Part shown: positions 28,685 to 37,931 of the stretch, in pieces | Position numbering within the stretch: position 1 is the first letter of the stretch | Layout: each line of letters opens with the position of its first letter | From: Pycnococcus provasolii | Taxonomy: Eukaryota > Chlorophyta > Pseudoscourfieldiophyceae > Pseudoscourfieldiales > Pycnococcaceae | Length of the DNA stretch: 64,000 nt | Direction of reading: 5' to 3' | Assembly (NCBI GenBank): GCA_938743325.2 | Contig: OW568861.1 | Location: 806,001-870,000, forward strand | Position numbers and translations under genes: made by a program | Notes under the pieces: generated by a model | The model's input: only the letters and a program-made list of their open reading frames with translations | What the model was told of the DNA's origin: nothing | Databases searched by the model: none

Positions 28685-30629
28685 CCAGTACTACGACGGA
28701 GAACGCGAGAAGACGGTTGCGGGAGATTTCCTTCGGCTTATGAACGAGAGGCTTGGCGTGCCCACAATAGACGAGGCAATCAACTCCAAGAACGGACTCA
28801 CTCCAGACTGGATCATGGAGCTGGCGATCTTTGACGTCATGCGCCTACCACTTCCTCAACCTGGCGCCACTTGTATCAGAGGGCTTTGCGATCCGTGCAC
28901 CAACAACAAAGCCAGGCCGAACATCCCCGCAGAAATTCTGTACGACAAAAGTGACAATGGCCTGCTCACGAAAAACAAGTGGGATGGCTACTGCATCCTA
29001 CTCAATCCCGAGTACAAGTGTGACGTGCAGTGGCGATTCGTGAATCGAGCGTTGGATGAGGTGGAGAACGGCCGGTGCCCGATGATTATTCTGCTTTGTC
29101 GCAACTCCACGGATACCGCTTACTACCGCCGCCTTCTGCCGTACCCTCGCATTTTACTTCAGCGATCCAAAGTGCGCTTCAAAGACTACGAGAGGCCTCC
29201 CATCGGCTGGGGCACGGCTCTTTTCTGCCTCGTCGGGCCCGCATGTACTGAGACTCAGGTGGACGTCTACAAAAGATTCTACCAAAGCTTCTCACCACAT
29301 GGAGAGGCGAGCATCCCAGTGGATATGGAGTTTGTGCAATCATCGATCTTCTGCAACCTACTCGAGCGACTGCGCAAAGTTGCAAACGAGACGACGCGCG
29401 ACTTCTGGATACAATGCTCGGTGTGCGGCGTATGGCGCATGGTCCCACCGTCTGTCGTGGTCGACGCAGAGCATGACGACAACTGGAATTGCTCTAAGTT
29501 GCCCAACAACAAGGAAGGGTGCGACAAGAAGACATCTCACTCCGAGAACCGGGGCAACCTGTGGCAGCTCTACGCACCCCATGACACGGATACGCGTGTC
29601 GCTGAGAGGATAGCAAAAGGCATCTCCGATGCTGAATGGAATTCAAATCGGCAGCTTGCACGAAGCGGACGCAACCCTGCGGGCAAGTCAGATGCGCAAA
29701 GTGGCGAGCATTCAAAGGTTTGTGGTTGCACACAGTGCCGCTTCTTCCGTGCAGCTTTGGCCGTGAGGAAGTCGGCTCGGCGTGTGGACTTGCTTCACTC
29801 GCAAGAGACGGAGGCGATGGTGCTGGACTCAATAGCGCAGACTACCGTCGCCGCTGCAAAGATTGACGATGAGGAGGCGAGTGTGGAAGGTGAAGACGCA
29901 CGGCAGAAAGATGCAGCTGAGGAGTGTGGGGCGACAGATTTTACAACCGAGGACGGTATAAACGTCAAACTGCCCAGCTCTTGGAAAGATCGGCGCCCGC
30001 ACCCAAAAATGTGCGATTGCCTTGCATGCCAGTATGCGCGCGAGGCTGCGGCATGCCGCGGGTGTCCTGCACGCCTATGTTCGAAGCTTGAGACTGTCCG
30101 CGCTGCACAGATGGCAGTTAATCGCATCGCATTTCGTTTGTTCATGAGAAATGATGTGGGCGTTGAGAAGGTCCTTCCCTCGCTGGGCTTGCTAGCAAGG
30201 CAGTGGCAGGACGGTCAAATACTCGCAACGGCGGAGGTTTGTCACGCAAAGGCCAAATCAACGCTTGATAAAGAGAGAACGATCTTGCAAGCTCGTGTGA
30301 AGTCTGCCAAGGAGGAGCTCGACGCTGCAGAATATGCGTTTGAGATGGGGGTGGCTTCACTAGAGTCGTCCTTATCTTCCGCAGATGCTGATTTGGAGAG
30401 AGCGCGACAAGAAAAGCGTCGCGGCGAAAGTATGTGGAGTGAAGCCATCACGCGTGCTCAGCAACCTCTTCTTCTCGAATGCGCTGATAAATCAGCCGAG
30501 CCGAGCAATCTTGCCTCGTGGGTCACGCGCACCGTCGTTTCTCGCAAGCGCAAAGTCAGTTCGACTTGGAATTTCGCCGAGATTGGAAAGCCGCTTTCTA
30601 GCGAACTCAACAACCAAGACTCTGCATGA
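27825..30629 (+). CDS. CW zinc-finger protein with phage-type Dam-like methylase domain
   Basis: The 934-residue protein begins at the ATG at 27825. Order: an uncharacterised helical N-terminus (about 25-165), a poly-Pro run (about 270-286), a Dam-like domain (about 300-510), a CW finger (about 526-566), two Cys/His motifs (629-638 and 726-735) and a coiled coil (807-869). The Dam-like part has CDPCTNNKARP, then WDGYCILLNPEYKCDVQW (the family's NPPY active-site strand, here NPEY) and a C-terminal strand GWGTALFCLVGP, the usual order in phage N6-adenine methylases (PF05869). The CW finger keeps CSVCGVWRM and the later WNC. CW fingers usually read methylated H3K4. I infer a nuclear chromatin protein; whether the methylase is active is open. 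Confidence 0.75.
28633..28684 (+). repeat. (CCG)n microsatellite coding poly-Pro
   Basis: About 17 CCG triplets in frame inside the CW/Dam-like gene, just before the methylase-like domain; likely length-variable between strains. Confidence 0.95.
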
Positions 30630-31059
30630 GTTGATGCCAAAACTCGGGATGAGAAAAATGAATCGAGCCGCACCGCCGCCGCGGTGCTCACATCAGCAAT
30701 GTTAGAATACTCCTCAGTGCTGCTGCCCTTGTGTTGGAGATCAAGAGACACGCGGTGCCGGTTGAGTAGTTGACGCTTGCACGTATACTTTAAAAAAAAA
30801 TGATAGGTGACAGGGGTGCTCGTACCGTACATTGGTACAGCAATTGAATAAGGCTACGAGAAAGGTTTAGGAAGGAATGGAAGGAATAGAAGGCAGTACT
30901 ACGATATGATAGTAATTACACAAATCGAAAATATTAAACTAATAAACCCGAAAACACTACCCGTATTATTATGTACCTACGATATAGTTCCTGTGGTTCG
31001 TTTCTCGATGACTTTCACATTGTGACATGCCATCGTGGTTGATTGAGTGACGTCAAGCA
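30630..31059. other. Convergent intergenic region
   Basis: 3' regions of the CW/Dam-like gene and the bZIP gene. AT-rich, with an A9 run at about 30792. No gene and no TTAGGG array. Confidence 0.6.
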
Positions 31060-31893
31060 TCAAGGTCCGCCTTTTGCATTCACCTCGGTGGTGTGCAGTC
31101 CGCGGCCTGGTGCGTGGTCCAAGGACTCCGCCGCTTTCCGCCAACGATCGACCTCACGGCGCAACTCCAGCTCGACGCGACGCGCATCCGCAGCCTTCTC
31201 GTTCAACGCCGTGTTCTGCGTCAGCAGGATGTCGCGCTCCGCCTTCAGTCTCGAGAGCTCAACGCTCATATTGCTCATCGCCTTTAAAGATGCCAACTCT
31301 GCCTCCAGACTCCTAACCTCCGTTTCGAGCTCTTTCACGTACACCGCCTTGCGCTCCTTGCTGCGTGCCGCGCTCTGCCGGTTCGCCAAGATGCGCCGCG
31401 CGCGCTTCGGGTCCGCCATCGCGAGATCCTCGTCGCTCACGCCGTTTGAAGTCGCACGTACACGGTGCGAGCCGTCCACCGCCATGCCCACTGCCTTCAT
31501 CAGATCCTCTGTTGTGCCCACCAGCGGAAGCTTGTTCTGCTTTAGAATCGTCTTGTGCGCCTGGGCCTTTGCGTGGCACAGTTGCAGAGTATTCAGGGTG
31601 CTTGAGCCAGCCGCAAGAGGCGGAGGAGGTGGCGGAGGGGCATCAGCCGGTTCTCCTCTACTCGTAGTCACGCCTCCCAGAATACTCTGGAAGTCTCCTC
31701 CCATACCTTGTAGACCTACCGCCGCAAACGCAGCTGCGGTGACGGCGTTGTCTACGTGCGCATTCAGCCAGTCGACGGTTGTTTTCTCCCCCGCCACTTC
31801 AAGGCTATTGTTGTTATGCATTGCTGCTGCAGCCTGCACCACCTGGGCAGCCTGCACCACCGCAGCCGCCTGAGCCACGTCGGACGGGTTCAT
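31060..31893 (-). CDS. bZIP transcription factor, plant group I type
   Basis: The bZIP domain lies at about residues 163-225. The basic region DPKRARRILANRQSAARSKE with the N-x7-R (here Lys/Arg) contact and the following heptad Leu positions match plant group I bZIPs (VIP1/RF2a type), whose DPKR lead-in and Lys in the basic region are distinctive. The N-terminal half is Ala/Gln-rich and disordered. Plant relatives act in osmosensory and vascular responses; the algal role is unknown. I start at the ATG at 31893 (277 residues); the frame stays open to 31989 with an additional 32 residues. It is convergent with the CW/Dam-like gene. Confidence 0.93.
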   Translation of the reverse strand: MNPSDVAQAAAVVQAAQVVQAAAAMHNNNSLEVAGEKTTVDWLNAHVDNAVTAAAFAAVGLQGMGGDFQSILGGVTTSRGEPADAPPPPPPPLAAGSSTLNTLQLCHAKAQAHKTILKQNKLPLVGTTEDLMKAVGMAVDGSHRVRATSNGVSDEDLAMADPKRARRILANRQSAARSKERKAVYVKELETEVRSLEAELASLKAMSNMSVELSRLKAERDILLTQNTALNEKAADARRVELELRREVDRWRKAAESLDHAPGRGLHTTEVNAKGGP

Positions 31894-32200
31894 CGTTCGT
31901 AAGAGGTGCGAAGAGAGGTGGGACTGAATGCCACACACGTGCAAGTTGCCTCGAGCTACTTGGCACAAGCTACGAAGGCTCGAGAACACCTGCAGACGTC
32001 AAGCGTAGGTGCTATCAATACGCCGATATCGGCCGATATCGCACAATATTTCCGGATTACGAATTCAGCGGAAGTTGTATGGAGAGCTTTCTAGCTGTGC
32101 ACTGCTTGGCACAACTTCAACGGCTTCCCAATGACCTCTTGACTTCCTCAAGGAAATGTAGATACTCGTCGATGTACCGCAATAGTACCCTGCAATACAA

Positions 32201-32267
32201 ACCGATATTGCACGATATTGCACGATATTGCACGATATTGCACGATATTGCACGATATTGCACGATA
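32201..32267 (+). repeat. 10-bp tandem repeat (CACGATATTG)
   Basis: Five exact CACGATATTG copies at 32211-32260, with one variant copy before and a partial copy after. The 10-bp period keeps each copy on about the same face of the helix. Confidence 0.95.
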
Positions 32268-32672
32268 CGCAAGCACTCGCACTCACTCAATACGTACGCA
32301 CACACTCACACGCACACGAGCGCGCCTGGCCGGCTAGGCTGACGGCGTCGCCGTCTGGCTTGGCCAGGGTTTATTTTGTGAGGCGCACTTTGAGAGCAGT
32401 CCATAATAGCAAGCTAAGGCACGTGCCGTGTGCCCGTGTGAGGCTGTCTACAACGTTGTCTGACACAACGAGTTATGTGAACAGGACGTTGACAGGGTAG
32501 TGGTTCCGGTATCCCGCTTCCCATCCGCTTCCCGTACAGGTTGTACGTTGTCTGGCGATCGATCGAACGAATAACGAAAACCATTGGAATTTCGTTATGG
32601 TTTCGTAAACTAAGCCATGGTTTCGTTATGCTTCGTTATGGTTTAGTATAGGTAAGTTTCGAGAGCATTTGT

Positions 32673-32680
32673 TGACGTCA
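32673..32680. promoter_or_regulatory. TGACGTCA palindrome (CRE-type bZIP site)
   Basis: A perfect CRE site, the classic target of bZIP dimers, about 780 bp upstream of the bZIP gene's own start. Chance occurrence in a window this size is roughly one, so this is weak evidence. Confidence 0.35.
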
Positions 32681-32704
32681 TCGTTATTTTTCGTTAATTT
32701 CTGT

Positions 32705-33118
32705 GGATCTCCACAGACATTGACAGAATCCAGCTGGATTCGGGCTGGAAGGAACGCGTTTTTTGGTCCCTCAGCCAGGCCCATCAGCCAGGCCCCTCAG
32801 CCTTCTCCCGCGGACCAGCCTCGCTAGGGTCGTCGAAGGGTCGTCAAAGGGTCGTCGAGGGAAAACCAGGTTGGTTGTGAGGTGGAGGAGGGGAGGAGGG
32901 GGGGGGCAGCCGGATCTCCACAGACATTGACAGAATCCAGCTGGATTCGGGCTGGAAGGAACGCGTTTTTTGGTCCCTCAGCCAGGCCCATCAGCCAGGC
33001 CCCTCAGCCTTCTCCCGCGGACCAGCCTCGCTAGGGTCGTCGAAGGGTCGTCAAAGGGTCGTCGAGGGAAAACCAGGTTGGTTGTGAGGTGGAGGAGGGG
33101 AGGAGGGGGGGGGCAGCC
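32705..33118 (+). repeat. Perfect 207-bp tandem duplication
   Basis: Unit one is 32705-32911 and unit two 32912-33118, with no difference seen, including a nine-G tract. Each unit contains three GGGTCGTC sub-repeats. Very recent origin, or an assembly artefact. Confidence 0.93.
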
Positions 33119-33565
33119 GGTTAGAAGTAAAAAAAAGGTAAGTTTAGAATGAGCCAATTAGGGTTCTAATTAGGGTAGGGTTAGCCGGTTCGGCTCTTCC
33201 CTTTTCCTCCATTAGGGTTTCGGACATATTTTAGGGTTACGATAGGGCCGGCATCTTCTTGTTCTTTTTCTTTTTTTCAGGCGTCTCCCTCACAGCTCAC
33301 ACGCGCGCGCAACGCGTGTCAACGCCGTCGTCGTCAGCTTGTGTCTCCTCTCCGCGACTCGTGAACTCTGAGCCGTGTTCTTGCACCTCGTGTGCTTCTG
33401 CGTGTGTGTGGCGAACCTTCTAGCAGTCCGGAGCGTGAGTGAGTGTGAAGTGTTTCTGTTCAAGACTTCTACGTCCCATCCGTTCATACCCTTACTTAAG
33501 GCTCAGGTTGATAAGGCGTGAACCTGCAAGAATTGCTACAACTGCTACTCATAAAGTGACAAACC

Positions 33566-34097
33566 ATGATACGGTTCATCCTGCTTCAGAACCGTGCGGG
33601 AACCACGCGGCTGTCCAAGTAAGTCACGAGGAGACGTGCAGTGAGATGTGCAAGCTTTGCTTCTCGCAAAGTTGTGATACTCACTTCGTCGCCTTCTTCC
33701 CAAAACTCAAACGAATAGGTACTACTTCCCTGTCGAGGATGCCGAGAAGGCCAAGCTACAGTACGAGGTGCACAGGCTCGTCGTGAACCGCGACGCCAAG
33801 TTCACCAACTTCGTCGAGTTCAAACAGCACAAGCTCATCTATAGGCGGTATGCAGGGCTATTCTTCAGCCTATGCGTGGACGTGAATGACAACGAGCTCG
33901 CGTCGCTCGAGGCGATCCACCTCTTCGTGGAGGTGCTCGACCACTACTTCAACAACGTCTGCGAGCTCGACCTCGTTTTCAACTTCCACAAGGTTTACCT
34001 CATCGTCGACGAGCTCTTTTTGGCGGGCGAAATCCAGGAGTCGTCTAAGTTGGTCATACTCAACCGCCTTGCCGAGCTCGACCGCGTGCAGGACTGA
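33566..34097 (+). CDS. AP2S1: AP-2 complex sigma subunit (one intron)
   Basis: Exon 1 is 33566-33618 ([18 protein letters not shown]), the intron 33619-33718 (GTAAGT...AATAG, 100 bp) and exon 2 33719-34097. The intron splits the Lys codon AA/G. Spliced, it encodes 143 residues, the normal length of the clathrin adaptor sigma-2 small chain. Conserved blocks include [36 protein letters not shown] and [18 protein letters not shown]. The N-terminus and these blocks match AP-2 rather than AP-1 sigma. The subunit sits in the adaptor core that binds dileucine cargo at the plasma membrane. This is the clearest spliced gene in the window. Confidence 0.96.
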
Positions 34098-34788
34098 CCA
34101 GTTGACTTGTGTAAAACCACCTAGTACTAAGGTATTCTATTTGACCAAGACCAAATCAATCTGTCTCGGACATCGGACCTGACAGAATCTCCCTCCACGG
34201 ACATGGACATACTTAGAACTTCTGCACACACACTTCCATGAAAATGAAATGAGTTCACGAGCTTGAGAAGACGCAAACGCACGAAACGGACATATACATA
34301 TGTGGATGTGTACATAAGAACGATGTTGATGTTGATGTTGTGCTCCGTCAGTCACGACAACAGGACGACGGTCACACGTCACAGCAAGCCAAGCAGGAAG
34401 GAAAAGAAAGGGCTACTAGACCTACGATAGGGGTTTCAGTTCGGGTTTTCAGTTAGGGTTAGGGTTAGGATAGGTGGTTAGGATTAGGGGTTAGGGTTAG
34501 GGGTTCGGGTTTCGGGTTTCCGCTAGGGGGTTCCGCTTGTTACGATACCCGGTAGGGTAGTTGTTTTCGGGTTTGTCACCTCCCCTTCCACCCTTCCTCC
34601 TTGGCTGGGCCAGGTTCTGGTTCAGTCAGTTCTTATTACCGGGTAGAACTTTGTTGTTGTTGTTTTTTTTGATTTCCGGGTCCACTCGTTGTTTTTTTCC
34701 CCCTCTGTCAGTCCTGAAGACGGATTGATTTGACCGTGGGCAACAACAGACTGACTGACAGACCGGGTCGACCTATCCCCAAAACTAT
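34098..34788. promoter_or_regulatory. Promoter gap with telomere-like motifs
   Basis: Upstream of the glycosyltransferase gene. TTAGGG units at 34455-34503 are mixed with GGGTTTCGGGTTTCC-type units (34430-34525). TGATGTTGATGTTG at about 34323. No gene seen. Confidence 0.6.
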
Positions 34789-36780
34789 ATGCTTGATATG
34801 TCTCCTCGCATGGGGTGGATGATGAAGCTCGGTGGTGGTGATAGTGCTGATAATACTACTACTGAGGAGGATGCGAAGTTGTTGATGATGGTGAGAAGAG
34901 ATGTCGCGATCCGGCGCATGCACCAAATCCTCGCACTCATTGCAGGAGTCGCCGTCGGTTTCTTCATGTTCGCGCTTCTTGCTGGTGGTGGGGGTGACTT
35001 TGAGACACCCGCAGCAGTCCCACCGCCGTCGTCGCCGCGCGACGCTGCTAGTAATGTCAAGCATTTGTCGTCGTCGTCATCCGATGCCGCTATAGATGCT
35101 CACCACCTCGTCGGCGATGATAGGAGTAACGCTGCTGCCGTATTGCACGCATCATCATCATCGCCAACAAAGCCGACAAAGTCGCCATCATCATCATCAG
35201 CACCACCACCACCACTAGGAAGCTACTACGGAACGCGCGAGCTTGGTGAACGGTGCTTGCATGACACCGAATGTCAGTCGTACACCTGCGAATCTTTGGA
35301 TCCATTCGCGGACCAAGTCGTCTTCGACGATCGTCCAAACCAAGATCGATTCTGCAAACCTCATCGACCACGTCTCGTCATGACGCACTGGAACGGCAGG
35401 TTTGGAAATAGGATGCACCAGTACGCGTATGGCAGAGAAGTGAGCGAGCAGCTTGGCTATCGCTTCGAAATTCTGAGCAAGTGGGAGGGCGACAAGCTCT
35501 TCTGGACGCCGGCGGAGCAAGCCGCTTGGGAGCGCGCTCATCCTGAGCATGTCACGACGACAACAATGCACCCTGCTCGCATTCGCATCATCGACGATGC
35601 GGATCTGCTCGAGGACCTGCTGTCAACGAAAAAGGACTACAACAAAGGTGAGATGACGCGAGCTCAGAAGTTGGAGAAGTACTCCAAGCGAACAGGCGAC
35701 GACGTGATTTTGGTCTCCGATCCGGTGCAGATTCGCGTCAAGACGAGCATGGTGCATGGTCAGCCGCACGGACTGGAGATGGAGGATTTGCGTTACAATG
35801 ACACGTCACGCTCTAACAACTTTCCGTTCGGATTGCCACGCGAGCTGCGTTCCGAACAACATGGTAAGTCATGGGGTTCGCCTGACGTCGCATTTGACAG
35901 CATGTGCGCTTACGACAGCGAATTTTTCTACCACTTTCGCAGTGCCGAGCGCGTTGCGAGTTGGTTTCACTTCAGCGACCGTGTGAGGGCGCTACCTGTG
36001 TTCCGCAAGTGGCAGGCAAAAGCGGGAACGTACGACGTCGCTCATCTCCGACGCGACGACATTGCGAAGGAATCGTACAATGGTGGCCAAGGCTACTCCG
36101 TGGTTTCATTGCGAAGCTACTACCGAGCTTTCGAGACGGCTGGTGTCGATCCGAAGGATGTGGTTTGGGTTACCGACGACCGTTCGATGCGCTGGACGAG
36201 CAAGATATTTGGTGGCGAGCAAGCGGCACGCGAGTACCTTGCCGCGCAACGAAAAGCAGCGCAAATAAGACATAAGCCTAAGTGGAAATACCCAGAGGGT
36301 GAGATATCTGGCTTGTGCGGCGACGAGGATCCACACTGCGTGAATCTACTCTTTTTGGAGGACATGTTGAAGTTATACTTTGCACGTCGCATCTTTCGTG
36401 CCAATTCCAGCTTCAGCTGGTGGGCGGCATTTTTGGCGTACATGCATCGCCGTGGTGAAGTGGAGGTGTGGAGCCCTGTCTTGCACACGAAGAACTTGTA
36501 TGGCGGCCAGCATGGCGGCAAGGGAGCGACGCACACGACGACGGACTTCGAGTATATTCGCAGTACGGGACCGCACTGGATGTGTGAGAAGTTCCAACAT
36601 AAGTGCGGCGACATTGTATTTGGCGCAGACGCGTACGATCCCCGGCACCTCTTTTGTCCTGAGGCAAACCATCGTAATCGTGCAGCTTGCACGGAAGAGA
36701 CGGTGATCATGCACGAGAAGCTCAAGGTGGCTGCGAAGGAGACCTGGGAGAACACGCTTGGGTACGTGGACGACGAGTGA
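34789..36780 (+). CDS. Type II membrane glycosyltransferase, fucosyltransferase-like
   Basis: The 663-residue protein has a short cytosolic tail, one membrane anchor at about residues 46-66 (ILALIAGVAVGFFMFALLAG), a Ser/Pro-rich stem to ~145, and a luminal catalytic domain. The domain has WNGRFGNRMHQYAYGREV, which fits the GLGNQMFQYAFG start of GT11-type fucosyltransferases, then HLRRDD at about residue 419 (the GDP-fucose-binding HxRRxD motif) and RANSSFSWWAAFLAYM, the usual NSSFSWW block. I infer a Golgi fucosyltransferase; the acceptor is unknown. The protein is long for GT11 because of the stem and a Cys-rich insert (ERCLHDTECQSYTC) at about 152-165. The start is the first ATG in frame. 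Confidence 0.8.
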   Translation: MLDMSPRMGWMMKLGGGDSADNTTTEEDAKLLMMVRRDVAIRRMHQILALIAGVAVGFFMFALLAGGGGDFETPAAVPPPSSPRDAASNVKHLSSSSSDAAIDAHHLVGDDRSNAAAVLHASSSSPTKPTKSPSSSSAPPPPLGSYYGTRELGERCLHDTECQSYTCESLDPFADQVVFDDRPNQDRFCKPHRPRLVMTHWNGRFGNRMHQYAYGREVSEQLGYRFEILSKWEGDKLFWTPAEQAAWERAHPEHVTTTTMHPARIRIIDDADLLEDLLSTKKDYNKGEMTRAQKLEKYSKRTGDDVILVSDPVQIRVKTSMVHGQPHGLEMEDLRYNDTSRSNNFPFGLPRELRSEQHGKSWGSPDVAFDSMCAYDSEFFYHFRSAERVASWFHFSDRVRALPVFRKWQAKAGTYDVAHLRRDDIAKESYNGGQGYSVVSLRSYYRAFETAGVDPKDVVWVTDDRSMRWTSKIFGGEQAAREYLAAQRKAAQIRHKPKWKYPEGEISGLCGDEDPHCVNLLFLEDMLKLYFARRIFRANSSFSWWAAFLAYMHRRGEVEVWSPVLHTKNLYGGQHGGKGATHTTTDFEYIRSTGPHWMCEKFQHKCGDIVFGADAYDPRHLFCPEANHRNRAACTEETVIMHEKLKVAAKETWENTLGYVDDE

Positions 36781-37026
36781 TTGGTTGGTTGATTGACTCA
36801 TTGTCTCATTTGACATAGATAGATTTTGGTTTTTGTTACTACTTCTTGCTAATGCTGCTGAGCTAGTATCTATCTGTTTACTCACACACACTTCTTCAAA
36901 AATACATCCCAATCGGGACTCAAAAAGAACAAAAAATACGCACGACGACCGATCATGAAGAATTGGTTGTTGTTGGTTATTTTTGTTTGCGCCGTCGTGC
37001 TGCCGATGCTGATGCTTGGCGGCAAG

Positions 37027-37581
37027 TCACATCGTCTTTTTCTTGTGCAGTTGACTCGTCACTGCCGCCGCCGCATTTTTATCAAAGTGTCGTGGTGGAG
37101 GCGAGAACTTGCTGCTGGCGACTTGGATGGGCGTCGTCGTCGTACGAACATCTGGGACCTGTGGGCACAGTCGTTCGAAGACTCGGCTGTTATGTATGTC
37201 CTCCATGGACGACGGCCTGAACTTCGTCGTCGCGGCGAAACCCTGGTGGCGCAATCCACCCTGCGACCACGCCGCCAGCTCCGCCTCACGCTGCCTATTG
37301 TTCGCCTCGCGCACGGAGTGCACAGCTGGACGGTATGTTGTTCGCGACGACGACGCACCACGTGCTTGCTTTTTCTTTTCGTCCCAGCACGGCGCTTCCC
37401 ATGACGAATCGTCGTTGTTTTCTCCTCTCGTTGTCGTGGCACTGGTGACGCCCATCCACGTATGTTCGTTATTGGAGGAAGAGGTCGTCGTGATCATCTT
37501 CCTGAGGATGACGGACTGCGGTAGAACAGTAGTGGTACGACCGCAGCGCTGAAGAGAAGAAGAGACAGCCGCGAGCATCAT
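37027..37581 (-). CDS. Hypothetical protein, possibly mitochondrial
   Basis: A 184-residue frame from the ATG at 37581 (two adjacent ATGs). The N-terminus MMLAAVSSSLQRCGRTTTVL has the positive, amphipathic, acid-free character of a mitochondrial presequence. The middle (VREANNRQREAELAAWSQGG then LRHQGFAATTKF) and the Ser/Pro-rich end give no family match. It overlaps an opposite-strand frame that starts with a membrane-like segment at 36955, but the minus frame has the better composition. It is divergent from the PARP-finger gene. Confidence 0.45.
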   Translation of the reverse strand: MMLAAVSSSLQRCGRTTTVLPQSVILRKMITTTSSSNNEHTWMGVTSATTTRGENNDDSSWEAPCWDEKKKQARGASSSRTTYRPAVHSVREANNRQREAELAAWSQGGLRHQGFAATTKFRPSSMEDIHNSRVFERLCPQVPDVRTTTTPIQVASSKFSPPPRHFDKNAAAAVTSQLHKKKTM

Positions 37582-37931
37582 TGACAAGCGTAAGTATGAA
37601 GTATGCGATAAGGTAGCCTACTACGAGAGCACGTTGACGACGACACACACAGCAAGAAACAAATCAAGCGAGCGAGTGAATGACAAAGCACGACGAAGAA
37701 AAACAAGAAAAACAGAAGATAAACGAAAGATATGGTGGTAAAAGGTAAAAGGTAAAAGGGGGAATATCTCCATAATGCCGACCGGTGTCAGAGACATTCT
37801 GGACCTAATCGCATGCCTTAGAGGCGAGGGGCCGTAACGCAAAAGGGCCACCCAAAAACTTGTAGATTCGAGCGCACCTGCCCCAGCCCCATATTTATCG
37901 TCTTTGTTATTTGCTTCCGCCATTCATCGTC
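37582..37931. promoter_or_regulatory. Short divergent promoter gap
   Basis: The gap separates the hypothetical gene from the PARP-finger gene. It has a GGTAAAA triple repeat at about 37736-37757. No TTAGGG array. Confidence 0.5.

Larger units (their letters stand above)
31894..33565. promoter_or_regulatory. Divergent gap rich in repeats and palindromes
   Basis: A 1.7-kb gap between the bZIP start (minus) and the AP-2 sigma start (plus). It holds an 18-bp palindrome (32024-32041), a 10-bp tandem repeat (32201-32267), TTTCGTTATGG repeats (32590-32650), a TGACGTCA palindrome (32673-32680), a 207-bp perfect tandem duplication (32705-33118) and loose TTAGGG motifs (33160-33240). No gene seen. Confidence 0.7.

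Noticed and set aside
28546-28743. Arg-run frame within the CCG microsatellite
   Set aside because: Alternate-frame reading of the poly-Pro tract.
36955-37404. Plus-strand frame beginning with a membrane-like segment (MKNWLLLVIFVCAVVLPMLM)
   Set aside because: After the first ~25 residues it turns into Arg-rich shadow of the minus-strand frame; only a very short peptide could be real.
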